Assembly: GCA_034429745.1 (NCBI GenBank)
Contig: DAOUFY010000108.1
Location: forward strand, 1 to 64,000
Length of the DNA stretch: 64,000 nt
Direction of reading: 5' to 3'
Origin: JBAXBF01 sp034429745
GTDB lineage: Bacteria > Chloroflexota > Anaerolineae > Anaerolineales > DRKV01
Each line of letters starts with the position of its first letter. Position 1 is the first letter of the stretch. The notes beneath the pieces were generated by a model, which saw only the letters and a list, made by a program, of their open reading frames with translations, was not told where the DNA came from and did no database searches. The translations under genes were made by a program, and so were the position numbers. Shown here piece by piece: positions 31,439 through 40,823 of the stretch.

Positions 31439-32935
31439 ATGGAGATTTACCGCGAGACGAACGGGAAATATAATCATCCGCAGCAAGCTGCATTAGCGGT
31501 TGTTGGGGGGGGAATTGCAGGTTTGGCAGCAGCTTATTATGCCATGCGTTACAGCCGAGAAAACCATCTGCCCTTGCGAGTGATGCTGTTTGAAGCGGAG
31601 GCAAGGTTTGGCGGAAAGATTGTTACAGAACGCGTGGCTCATGATGGCGGGCATTTTATCATTGAAGGCGGACCAGATACTTTTTTGGCGACGAAGCCGG
31701 GCGGCGTTGCGTTATGCAAAGATCTAAACTTGTCTGAGAGACTGCAAGGCACAAACCCCAATCAAAGAAATACGTACGTACTTCACAGAGGAAAGCTGCT
31801 GCCTTTGCCGGATGGGCTAGCCCTGATGATTCCGGCGGATATACCATCAGTGCTGCGCTCGCAGCTGCTGACATGGGGAGAGAAAATACGGATGGGGGCG
31901 GATTTTCTATTGCCGCCGCGAAACGGAAATGAGGATGAAAGCTTGGGCGCATTTATCAGCCGCCGTTTGGGACGAGCTGCCTATGAAAATTTGATTGAAC
32001 CACTAATGTCCGGCATTTATGCCGGGGATGGTGATCAGCTTAGCTTAGCTGCAACTTTTCCTACCTTGCGCGATTTGGAAAGAAAGTACGGTTCTTTAGC
32101 GCGCGGCGCGTTGAAAATGCGCAAAGCTATGGGGAGCAACCAAAAGTCAGGCTGGCGTTCTTCTTTTTTAACCCCCTTGACAGGGCTTGGCGAAATTATA
32201 GAAACTTTGGTGCAGGAGCTTTCTCGCTTAGGTGCAGAGCTTTACCCAAGTTCTCGCGTTATTAGCATTGAACGGGGAAAAAGCACTGGCAGAGGCGGTT
32301 TTATCTTAACCGTTGAGCCTAACAAAGCATTTTCTGTGGATGGATTGATTTTGGCGGCTAATGCTTTTCAAAGCGGACAGCTGCTGAAAACGCTGAATGC
32401 TGAGCTAAGTGAGCTGCTGCAAAGTATTCCATACACATCAACGGCGACGATCTCTTTAGCTTATCGGGCGGACGATTTGCCGCGCCCTTTAGATGGCTAT
32501 GGGTATGTCATACCGCGTCGCGAGAAACGGCGGGCGCTTGCCTGCACATGGACAAGCACTAAATTTCCGCATCGCGCTCCGCCGGGTTATGTCCTGCTAC
32601 GTGTGTTTGCCGGCAGAGCCGGTGAAGAAGCTGAGCTGCCAGATAGTGAAGACGCCTTGCTTGAGATCGCAAAAGAGGAACTGCGTTTATCTTTGAAGAT
32701 CACCGCTGAGCCGCTGCTTCATAAGGTTTTTTATTGGGAAAAAGCTATGCCACAATATAATCTTGGACACTTGATGAAATTGCAGCGCATTGACGCGATC
32801 CTGCAAAGCGAATCAGCACTTGCCTTGGCTGGCAATGGTTACCGCGGCATAGGCATTCCCGATTGCATTGTCTCAGGGGAACAGGCGGTAAATAGGGTGA
32901 TGAGCAGTATAAAGGAGAAGGTTTATGAAGATTGA
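31439..32935 (+). CDS. hemY: Protoporphyrinogen/coproporphyrinogen oxidase (HemY/CgoX type)
   Basis: The 498-residue FAD enzyme has the dinucleotide-binding motif VVGGGIAGLAAAYYA near residue 20, FEAEARFGGKI, a GGPDTFLATKPG segment and a C-terminal GNGYRGIGIPDCI motif, all typical of the oxygen-dependent HemY family. It oxidises protoporphyrinogen IX or, in the coproporphyrin-dependent route, coproporphyrinogen III; the sequence alone does not decide which. A ferrochelatase or HemQ gene would help decide, and neither is in the window. It overlaps hemL by 11 bases. Confidence 0.9.
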   Translation: MEIYRETNGKYNHPQQAALAVVGGGIAGLAAAYYAMRYSRENHLPLRVMLFEAEARFGGKIVTERVAHDGGHFIIEGGPDTFLATKPGGVALCKDLNLSERLQGTNPNQRNTYVLHRGKLLPLPDGLALMIPADIPSVLRSQLLTWGEKIRMGADFLLPPRNGNEDESLGAFISRRLGRAAYENLIEPLMSGIYAGDGDQLSLAATFPTLRDLERKYGSLARGALKMRKAMGSNQKSGWRSSFLTPLTGLGEIIETLVQELSRLGAELYPSSRVISIERGKSTGRGGFILTVEPNKAFSVDGLILAANAFQSGQLLKTLNAELSELLQSIPYTSTATISLAYRADDLPRPLDGYGYVIPRREKRRALACTWTSTKFPHRAPPGYVLLRVFAGRAGEEAELPDSEDALLEIAKEELRLSLKITAEPLLHKVFYWEKAMPQYNLGHLMKLQRIDAILQSESALALAGNGYRGIGIPDCIVSGEQAVNRVMSSIKEKVYED

Positions 32936-34211
32936 GCGATCGGAACAGTATTATAAAAAAGCACAAACGTTATTTCCGGGCGGTGTGAATTCACCGGTGC
33001 GCGCCTTTCGTGCCGTAGGTGGACAGCCGCTGTTCATAGAACGCGGTACAGGAGTGCATCTCTATGATGTGGATGGAAATCGTTATATTGATTATGTGCT
33101 TTCGTGGGGTCCGCTTATCGCCGGACATGCTCACCCGGCAGTTGTAGAGGCATTGGTGCAAGCTGCAGCAAAAGGCACTTCTTATGGAGCACCCTGCCCA
33201 TTGGAGGTTGAGCTTGCATTAAAAATCCAATCTTTTATGCCTAACCTTGAAATGCTGCGCTTTGTCAATTCGGGCACTGAAGCGACGATGTCGGCATTGC
33301 GGTTGGCGCGGGCTTATACCGGACGCGATAAAATCATCAAGTTTGAGGGCTGCTATCATGGTCATGCGGATATGCTGTTGGTGCAAGCAGGATCTGGGGT
33401 GGCTACACTAGGCCTGCCGGATTCACCTGGTGTTCCTCATGATATAACCAAGAATACGTTGGTTGCTAGGTATAATGACTTGGAATCGGTGCAGGTGCTG
33501 TTTGAGGCTTATCCGCATCAAGTTGCGGCAGTAATTGTTGAGCCGGTAGCTGGAAATATGGGCGTTGTGCCGCCGCTCTCGGACTTTTTAGACGGGCTGC
33601 AGCAGCTTGCCCATCAATATGAGGCGTTGTTGATCTTTGATGAGGTAATGACAGGCTTTCGGGTTCATCCAGGGGGAGCGCAAGCTTTGTATGGAGTTCA
33701 ACCTGACTTAACCACTTTAGGCAAAGTAATTGGAGGCGGGCTGCCCGTAGGCGCTTATGGCGGGAAACGCGAGATTATGGAACTTGTAGCACCGGCTGGG
33801 GCGATGTATCAGGCCGGAACATTATCTGGTAATCCATTGGCTATGAGTGCCGGCTTGGCAACATTAAGTCTGCTGGAAGAACGAGCAGTGTGGGATGAGA
33901 TGGAGAAACGCGCTCAACAATTAGAAGAAGGTATTGCTTTAGCTGCCCAAAAAGCTGGAATTCCTATTCAGCAAACTCGAGTAGGCACAATGTTCACAAC
34001 GTTTTTCATGGAAGCAGAGCCACGTGATTGGGCAAGTGTGAAAACAGCAAATCGGGAAAGGTACGCTGCCTATTTCCGCAACATGCTGGAGAATGGAGTG
34101 TATTTAGCACCCTCGCAGTTTGAAGCTGGATTTCTTTCAATCCTGCATGATGAGGAAGTGATAAATCAGACAATTGCTGCTGTGGAAAAAAGCTTCAAGG
34201 AACTTGCGTGA
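32925..34211 (+). CDS. hemL: Glutamate-1-semialdehyde 2,1-aminomutase
   Basis: The 428-residue PLP enzyme converts glutamate-1-semialdehyde to 5-aminolevulinate, the step after HemA. Motifs are FPGGVNSPVRAF at 17-28, NSGTEATMSA, GCYHGHAD, and LIFDEVMTGFR; Lys267 in TTLGKVIGGG binds PLP. It is the last gene of the haem cluster although it acts second in the pathway. AAGGAGAAGG lies before the ATG, inside the end of hemY. Confidence 0.95.
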   Translation: MKIERSEQYYKKAQTLFPGGVNSPVRAFRAVGGQPLFIERGTGVHLYDVDGNRYIDYVLSWGPLIAGHAHPAVVEALVQAAAKGTSYGAPCPLEVELALKIQSFMPNLEMLRFVNSGTEATMSALRLARAYTGRDKIIKFEGCYHGHADMLLVQAGSGVATLGLPDSPGVPHDITKNTLVARYNDLESVQVLFEAYPHQVAAVIVEPVAGNMGVVPPLSDFLDGLQQLAHQYEALLIFDEVMTGFRVHPGGAQALYGVQPDLTTLGKVIGGGLPVGAYGGKREIMELVAPAGAMYQAGTLSGNPLAMSAGLATLSLLEERAVWDEMEKRAQQLEEGIALAAQKAGIPIQQTRVGTMFTTFFMEAEPRDWASVKTANRERYAAYFRNMLENGVYLAPSQFEAGFLSILHDEEVINQTIAAVEKSFKELA

Positions 34212-34341
34212 AAAGGCTATTGCCTCATCCCTTACTTCTTTTTTCTGCTTGAACAGAGGAAAAAAGAGAGCGCAATGACGCAAACCTAATGAAAGAAGGT
34301 GGCGGAAGGGTTCATTTGAAAAAAGTTTCTGATAAAAAGGA

Positions 34342-34370
34342 TAGATAATTTATCTTAATTGTTGTATAAT
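34342..34370 (+). promoter_or_regulatory. Probable sigma-70 promoter of the CheB-CheR gene
   Basis: TAGATA (34342-34347) and a perfect TATAAT (34365-34370) are separated by 17 bases in the 204-base gap after hemL. The start of transcription would be about 40 bases before the ATG at 34416. The rest of the gap shows no gene and only a weak AGGC/GCCT stem after hemL. Confidence 0.55.
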
Positions 34371-34415
34371 TAATGTAATTTTTTAACTACATATTAAGAG
34401 GCAGGGGATTGCCTA

Positions 34416-37400
34416 ATGGATGATGATCAGAATATTGCTTTTCATATTGTAGGTATTGGAGCCTCAGCAGGGGGATTAGAAGCGTTAGAGAAATTTTTCA
34501 GCCATGTACCCGAGAACAGCGACTTAGCGTTTGTTGTAGTACAGCACCTTTCGCCGGATTATAAAAGCTTAATGGGAGAGCTGCTTTCAAAATGGACTCC
34601 GCTTCCTATACATGTGGCACAGGATGGGATGGAATTACAGCCCAACCATGTATATTTAATACCGCGCAATAAAAACCTCACGGTTTTTCATCAAAAATTG
34701 TTTTTAGCTGAACGCGATCAGGATCAGCTTAATTTGCCGATCGATATATTTCTTCAATCAATGGCTGAAGATTTAGGGGAAAAAGCGATCGCTGTCATCC
34801 TTTCTGGAACAGGCAGTGATGGAACGCGCGGCATTCGTTTTATTAAAGAACAAGGGGGAATGGTAATGGCGCAGGACCCGAAAACGGCAAAGTTTGACGG
34901 TATGCCCCGCAGTGCTATTTCAACTCAGCTCGTAGATTATATTCTGCCTCCCGAGCAAATGCCGCGTGAAATATTGAATTATGTTCAGCACCCTTGTTTG
35001 ACGGGGGATTCCTCTTTAAGGGTGGTATTGTCCGGCGATGAGGATACGCTTTCGAAAATTTTTGCACTTCTGCGCAGCCAAAGTGGGGTGGATTTTACAT
35101 ATTACAAGCAGAATACGATGGTACGCCGCATTGAACGACGGATGAGTATCAATCAGATAAAAAAGATAGGAGATTATCTGCATTACTTATATGAAAACCC
35201 GATAGAATTGAACCTGTTGTTTAAGGAGTTGTTAATCGGTGTTACTGGGTTTTTCCGAGATCCAGAAGCATTTGATGTGATCAGGAAAAGAGTATTGCCT
35301 CAAATTTTTGAAGGCAAGGATCGCGGTGATCAAATTCGCGTTTGGGTGGCAGGCTGCTCTACGGGAGAAGAAGCATATTCGCTGGCGATTCTGCTGAGTG
35401 ATTATATGGAAAAGACCGCGAAATTCCTTGATGTGAAAGTATTTGCTACCGATTTAGATAAAGATGCATTGGAACAAGCCGGCAAAGGAATATATTCAGA
35501 AAGCATTGTTGCAGATATACCAAAGGAATATTTTCACAATTACTTTGTACGGCGCGGCGATAGCTATGAAATATTGCGCCGGGTACGCGAGATGGTGATT
35601 TTTGCTCAGCAAAATATCATTGATGACCCGCCTTTTTCAAAGATTGACTTAATTTCCTGCCGAAATGTGCTGATTTATTTGCAGCCTGTGCTCCAAAAGA
35701 AAGTGCTTGATGCGTTTCAGTTCTCGCTTAATCCAGGAGGTTTTCTGTTTTTGGGAACAAGTGAAACCGTTGGGGATATGGGGGACTTTTTTACGAGTTT
35801 TGATAATAAATGGAAGATATATCAATATAAAGGTGGTTTGCGCGGGCATTTGAACGGCAGTGTTATTGCACGTACGATGGGGGACTATCCTTCGACGCGC
35901 TTAGCGCCGTACCGCCGCGGCCGTTTTGGTGATGGAAAACTAGTCGGCGAGGATATGTATCGCTACCTCATTGAGATGTTTTTACCTCCTACTGTTATTA
36001 TTGATGAGCAAAGGCAGCTATTGCATGCTTTTGGCAATGTGGATCAATTTTTGCAGGTACCTTCAGGTGGACGAGTAAGTTTGGATTTGTTAAAGATGGT
36101 TCGCGAGGGCTTATCTATTCCTTTAAGCACAGCTATCCATAAAGTGCTTAAAGACGATCAAGAAGATATTTTGTATAAAAATGTTGCCTTAAGTGAAAAA
36201 CTGGTCTCTTCCTCTGGGGAAGAGGAAACAGAGGTAACGTGGATTGATATTTTTGTGAAACCTCTACGCGACCCCGTAACGAAGCAAAAGCAAATTCTTG
36301 TTCAGTTTCGCAAAGCACAAACTCAGGAGGAATTATCAAAACACGTCGAAACTTTTGATGCAGATGTGAACGCGCTGCAGCGGATTGCTGATCTGGAGCA
36401 GGAATTGCAGTTCACCCGCGAATCGCTTCAGGCTACTGTTGAGGAATTGGAAACTTCCAATGAGGAGCTGCAAGCGACTAATGAGGAATTGTTGGCTGCG
36501 AATGAGGAACTGCAGAGCACCAATGAAGAGCTGCAATCCGTCAACGAAGAATTGGTTACTGTGAATGCAGAATATCAAGCGAAGATCCAGGAATTGATGG
36601 ACTTAAACGCTGATCTAAATAACCTGTTCAGCAGTACAGATGTTGGCACCATCTTCCTTGATCGCTTCCTGCGTATTCGTCGTTTTACTCCGGCAGTGCA
36701 GCATGAGATTCATCTACTGGAGCAGGATATTGGCCGCCCGTTGGCACATATTTCGCATAACTTCGTTGGCATTGATCTTGCTTACGAGGCTCAAAGTGTT
36801 ATTAAGAGTTTATCCGTGAGAGAGATTGAGGTGCAGAGTGTTCAAAAGCGCTGGTACCTTATAAAATTCCACCCCTACTATACGCTGGATAGGAGACCGG
36901 ATGGAGTGGTAATTTCACTGGTGGATATCACTGATCTAAAGGCTAGCGACGAGCAGGCTATGATGCTTTCTGCTGCGCTTGAACAAAGCCCCTTGTTGAA
37001 ATTATTAATTAAATTAGATGGCAAGATCATGTATATTAACCCGCGAGTGAGAGAAATAACCTCTTATGTGCCAAAAGAAGTACTTGGGTTGTCATGGGAA
37101 GAATTTTTGCTCAACCGGTTGAAGGTGAAAGCGGATGAACAGAATGCTCATGCCTTATTACAAGAAATTCAAAAAGCTTTTATAAGTGGTGGAATTTGGA
37201 AAGGAGATTTATTATACACCAACAAACAGGGGCAGCAATTTTGGGGTTATTCAATTTTCAGCACCATTTACGGAAAAGAAAGGCAGCCACTGTGTTACTT
37301 ATGGATGATTGAGGATATCACCGATCGTAAAAAAGTGGAAGAGGAATTGCAGCAATCGGAAGCGAAATATGCCAAGCTGTTTTCAGAGATGACGCAAGGT

Positions 37401-38114
37401 GTGGTGTACCAAGATCAGGATGGGAAGATCATCTCTTTCAATCCGGCTGCGTTGGAGATTCTGGGATTATCTGAAGATGAGATATTGGGGCGCACCTCGT
37501 ATGATCCGCGTTGGCAAGCGACTCATGAAGATGGCTCTGACTTTCCTGGCGATGAGCATCCGGCGATGATTGCCTTACAAAGCGGTAAAGATATCCGCGA
37601 TATTGTGATGGGTGTTTTCAATCCCAAGGATAATCAGCATCATTGGATTTATGTCAGTTCTATGCCGCAATTCCGCCCAGGTGAAGATCGTCCATATCAA
37701 GTGATTTCCACTTTCACAGATGTAACGGCGTTATTTAAGGCGCAGAAGTCATTGAAAGAATTGAAAGAGCAACTGCTGGCGGTATTGGATACTTTTGAAC
37801 TTCCCTTATGGATTGTAAATGACGAAGGGCAGATACAAATATGCAATAAGAGCGCTTGCAGGACGTTTTTTGCTGGTCAGCAAGAGAGAGATATAGCAAA
37901 CTGCATTGCATTCAATAAGTCAATAATCGAGTTGATTCCAGCCGAAGGGCGTGAGGCATTTAACCGCTGTTTGCAGCAAGCATTACGGGGCGAGCCTTCT
38001 CAGTTATTGTTGCAAGGTCAAGGAATATCGTTGTTGTTTAAGCCTTTAATAACTTTTCAGGCTGCTGAGGCAAGCAGTGTGTTGATTGTAGGACAGGAAC
38101 AGGGAAAAGAGTAA
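34416..38114 (+). CDS. CheB-CheR-PAS fusion protein
   Basis: The 1232-residue protein starts with a CheB methylesterase domain (about 8-190) with the full triad Ser17 (GASAGG), His44 (VQHLS) and Asp135 (GTGSDGT). A CheR methyltransferase domain follows (about 205-470), with VWVAGCSTGEEAYS for SAM binding and the SCRNVLIYL motif. A coiled coil built of repeated NEELQ units (about 660-725) leads to three PAS domains. There is no receiver domain before CheB and no kinase domain. Such fusions occur outside chemotaxis operons and probably act in signalling with the kinase 31 bases downstream. No chemoreceptor gene is nearby. Confidence 0.93.
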   Translation: MDDDQNIAFHIVGIGASAGGLEALEKFFSHVPENSDLAFVVVQHLSPDYKSLMGELLSKWTPLPIHVAQDGMELQPNHVYLIPRNKNLTVFHQKLFLAERDQDQLNLPIDIFLQSMAEDLGEKAIAVILSGTGSDGTRGIRFIKEQGGMVMAQDPKTAKFDGMPRSAISTQLVDYILPPEQMPREILNYVQHPCLTGDSSLRVVLSGDEDTLSKIFALLRSQSGVDFTYYKQNTMVRRIERRMSINQIKKIGDYLHYLYENPIELNLLFKELLIGVTGFFRDPEAFDVIRKRVLPQIFEGKDRGDQIRVWVAGCSTGEEAYSLAILLSDYMEKTAKFLDVKVFATDLDKDALEQAGKGIYSESIVADIPKEYFHNYFVRRGDSYEILRRVREMVIFAQQNIIDDPPFSKIDLISCRNVLIYLQPVLQKKVLDAFQFSLNPGGFLFLGTSETVGDMGDFFTSFDNKWKIYQYKGGLRGHLNGSVIARTMGDYPSTRLAPYRRGRFGDGKLVGEDMYRYLIEMFLPPTVIIDEQRQLLHAFGNVDQFLQVPSGGRVSLDLLKMVREGLSIPLSTAIHKVLKDDQEDILYKNVALSEKLVSSSGEEETEVTWIDIFVKPLRDPVTKQKQILVQFRKAQTQEELSKHVETFDADVNALQRIADLEQELQFTRESLQATVEELETSNEELQATNEELLAANEELQSTNEELQSVNEELVTVNAEYQAKIQELMDLNADLNNLFSSTDVGTIFLDRFLRIRRFTPAVQHEIHLLEQDIGRPLAHISHNFVGIDLAYEAQSVIKSLSVREIEVQSVQKRWYLIKFHPYYTLDRRPDGVVISLVDITDLKASDEQAMMLSAALEQSPLLKLLIKLDGKIMYINPRVREITSYVPKEVLGLSWEEFLLNRLKVKADEQNAHALLQEIQKAFISGGIWKGDLLYTNKQGQQFWGYSIFSTIYGKERQPLCYLWMIEDITDRKKVEEELQQSEAKYAKLFSEMTQGVVYQDQDGKIISFNPAALEILGLSEDEILGRTSYDPRWQATHEDGSDFPGDEHPAMIALQSGKDIRDIVMGVFNPKDNQHHWIYVSSMPQFRPGEDRPYQVISTFTDVTALFKAQKSLKELKEQLLAVLDTFELPLWIVNDEGQIQICNKSACRTFFAGQQERDIANCIAFNKSIIELIPAEGREAFNRCLQQALRGEPSQLLLQGQGISLLFKPLITFQAAEASSVLIVGQEQGKE

Positions 38115-38144
38115 TACAGGAAAACGTGTGTTAAGGAGAATGAA

Positions 38145-39974
38145 ATGGAGAGGGAAGGCAATTTGGATGATTTGAATGAATTGCGCCAACTGGCTGAACG
38201 CAAGGTCAAATCCGAAATTGACGTAAAAGGTGTAGAGACCATCGAGGATGCGCGCGTATTGCTGCATGAATTGCAGATTCATCAAATAGAACTGGAGATG
38301 CAAAATGAAGAATTGCGCACCACACGGCAGATGTTGGAGGAAGAACGCAACAAATACGCGGATTTGTATGATTTTGCACCGATAAGCTATTTTACTTTAA
38401 ACCCAGAGGGGATTATTCTCGAGATAAATTTAAATGGTTCGATGTTGTTGGGCAGGGAACGCAGGTATCTCATCTCAAAACCTTTCGTGTCTTATTTGGC
38501 GAACGAATCTCATCAAGTGTTTTTCCAAGCTTTGCACAATGCAGCAGCAACAAATGAACCTCAAACATGTGAAGTGATCCTACGTGAAGCTTCTTCTCAA
38601 TACCCAACATCGAAGCCATCGTTGGGTGAGAAAGTATTTTTGCAATTGAAAATTTCTCCATACTTTAGTAAGGAAGCAGAAAGATTTGCGTTGCGCTGTG
38701 CTGCAACAGATATCAGCTTGCTAAAGCAGGCTCAAATAAAAGTGGAATATGAATCCCGCGTTAATGAAGCCTTGGCAAAGTTGGCAGGAGGAATACTGGT
38801 CTCAGATTCTATCAATACTCTAGCTGATGAGGTGCTCAAAATAGCCCTCAGTCTAACGGACAGCTGCTATGGATTTGTAAGTTACATTGACCAAGAAAAA
38901 GGAGTGATGATCGCACCAACTTTAACCAAAGAAATATGGGCTACCTGCAATATACCCCAAAAACAATTTGTATTTGATAAATATGGTGGGCTATGGGGAT
39001 GGGTAGCAAAGAACAAAGCACCTTTGTTAACTAATCAACCGGCCGCCGATCCGCGTTCTGGGGGTGTGCCGGATGGCCATGTTCCCATTCATCGCTTTCT
39101 GGGGGTGCCGGTTGTGGCAGGTGATCAATTGTTAGGCATCATCGCCGTTGCCAATGCTAATCGGGAGTATCAAGTTCAAGATCAGGATACGTTAGGTAGA
39201 GTGGCGGATCTATATGCTGTTGCTATACAGCAGTTCCGTGCGGCTGACTTGTTGAAAAAGCGCACGCAAGAACTTATCCGCTCTAATCAAGAATTGGAAG
39301 AATTTGCTTATGTAGCTTCTCATGATTTGCAGGAGCCCCTGCGGAAAATACGCAGTTTCACCGAATTGCTGCAGAAGCAGCTATACGTTAATATAGATGA
39401 GCGTTCGCGTAAGTATATGGATTATGTTGTGGATGCTGCTCAGAGAATGCAATTGTTGATCAACGACCTGCTGGAGTACTCTCGTTTAGGAAGACTCGAA
39501 ATAACCTATAAATCGGTGGATATGGAAGCCTTGTTTAACAAATTGATTTCAGACCTATCACATTTGATTGAGGAAAGCGGCGCAGTCATTACCCATGATC
39601 CGTTGCCGCAGATAAAAGCCAACCCGATACAGATGGAACGTTTGCTGCAAAATTTACTGACGAATGCCTTAAAGTTCCGTACAAGTGAACCGCCGCGGAT
39701 TTACGTTACAGCCCATCAACAACAGGTTGAGGCAGCGCAAGGTGATGTCAATGAATGGGTATTTTCTGTCAAAGATAACGGAATTGGCATTCATCCGGAT
39801 TATCATGAGCGGATCTTTCAACTCTTTCAACGATTGCATTCGCGGGAGGAATACTCGGGCAGCGGAATGGGGCTGGCAATTTGCAAAAAAATTGTTGAAA
39901 AACATGGGGGAAAGATTTGGGTTGAATCGCAAGAGGGTAAGGGGTCAACCTTTTACTTTACTATTCCCGCCTAA
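38145..39974 (+). CDS. PAS-GAF sensor histidine kinase
   Basis: The 609-residue soluble protein has an N-terminal helical segment with LLHELQIHQIELEMQNEEL, a motif typical of proteins paired with CheB-CheR-PAS fusions, then a PAS domain (about 70-205), a GAF domain (about 215-365; YGFVSYIDQEKG and FLGVPVVAGDQLLG), and a phytochrome-like HisKA domain with ASHDLQEPLRK and His393. The ATPase domain ends with MGLAICKKIVEKHGGKIW. No receiver is attached. It lies just downstream of the CheB-CheR gene and they likely form one pathway. Confidence 0.92.
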   Translation: MEREGNLDDLNELRQLAERKVKSEIDVKGVETIEDARVLLHELQIHQIELEMQNEELRTTRQMLEEERNKYADLYDFAPISYFTLNPEGIILEINLNGSMLLGRERRYLISKPFVSYLANESHQVFFQALHNAAATNEPQTCEVILREASSQYPTSKPSLGEKVFLQLKISPYFSKEAERFALRCAATDISLLKQAQIKVEYESRVNEALAKLAGGILVSDSINTLADEVLKIALSLTDSCYGFVSYIDQEKGVMIAPTLTKEIWATCNIPQKQFVFDKYGGLWGWVAKNKAPLLTNQPAADPRSGGVPDGHVPIHRFLGVPVVAGDQLLGIIAVANANREYQVQDQDTLGRVADLYAVAIQQFRAADLLKKRTQELIRSNQELEEFAYVASHDLQEPLRKIRSFTELLQKQLYVNIDERSRKYMDYVVDAAQRMQLLINDLLEYSRLGRLEITYKSVDMEALFNKLISDLSHLIEESGAVITHDPLPQIKANPIQMERLLQNLLTNALKFRTSEPPRIYVTAHQQQVEAAQGDVNEWVFSVKDNGIGIHPDYHERIFQLFQRLHSREEYSGSGMGLAICKKIVEKHGGKIWVESQEGKGSTFYFTIPA

Positions 39975-40142
39975 TGATCTATAAATAAGACTTATCGTAC
40001 TTTTTAACAAATTCTTATCTTAGCCTTCTGAAAATTGAGTTAAAATCGGGTGTATGGCAATCCACTTCTAATCAATCTGGAGTATAGCAGTAGAGGTGGT
40101 GAAGCCGGATATATTTTTGATTAAAGGGGTAAACTGTTTACT

Positions 40143-40823
40143 ATGAGGAAAAATAAACGATTGCTTTGCATTTTATCTATGCTTTTGATCACTTCGATGA
40201 TGCTTGCTGCTTGTCAGGGACAACCGACTGCCGATGCCTCTAAAATAATTGGAAAAGAATTGTATTCAGATGATTTTTCAAATGAGAAAAGCGGCTGGCA
40301 GGTGGTGAATACTGATCAAGGAGTTTTAGGGTATGAAGACGGCGCCTACCGTATGTTTTTGAATGTACCGGCGTTCACGTCGTTTGTGGGGGCTCAAAAG
40401 GCTTTCAACGATGTAGAAATAGAAGTAGATGTAACCAAGACGGCTGGACCTGATGAGAGCGTATATGGAGTATTATGCCGCCAAGTAGATGAAGGTAATT
40501 TTTACCTCTTTGTCATCAGCAGCGCCGGGTATTATGGCATCGGCAAGGTGTTTGAAGGCAAAGGAGTAACCTTTTTAGGGAGCGAAAAATCAGATATGCT
40601 GTTAGCCAGCGATGCTATTAAAAAGGGGAATGAAACCAATCATCTCAAGGTTGTATGTGCCCAAAACACGCTTTCGATGGCAGTCAATGGCAAGCAGCTG
40701 CTTTCGGTGCAAGATACAGATATTGAAAGCGGTGATATTGGTTTTATTGTAAAAACATTTGATAAACCCGGCATTGATGTAAAGTTTGACAACTTGGTTG
40801 TGCGATTGCCTAGTGAGCCATGA
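40143..40823 (+). CDS. Lipoprotein with LamG/DUF1080-like domain
   Basis: The 226-residue protein has a clear lipoprotein signal with LAAC (Cys24). The rest is a single beta-rich domain: DDFSNEKSGWQVVN, GAYRMFLNVP, EIEVDVTK, NFYLFVISSAGYYGI, LSMAVNGKQLLSV and VKFDNLVVRLP, the pattern of DUF1080/LamG-like jelly-rolls. It is related in fold to the domains at 36-863 and 51244-52785. No active-site residues are recognised. The stop overlaps the mtaB start in ATGA, so the two are translated together although no functional link is known. Confidence 0.78.
   Translation: MRKNKRLLCILSMLLITSMMLAACQGQPTADASKIIGKELYSDDFSNEKSGWQVVNTDQGVLGYEDGAYRMFLNVPAFTSFVGAQKAFNDVEIEVDVTKTAGPDESVYGVLCRQVDEGNFYLFVISSAGYYGIGKVFEGKGVTFLGSEKSDMLLASDAIKKGNETNHLKVVCAQNTLSMAVNGKQLLSVQDTDIESGDIGFIVKTFDKPGIDVKFDNLVVRLPSEP

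Noticed and set aside
36420..36570. 21-base repeats that might be read as a DNA repeat array
   Set aside because: They encode the NEELQ coiled-coil heptads typical of CheB-CheR-PAS fusions, so the repetition is explained by the protein.
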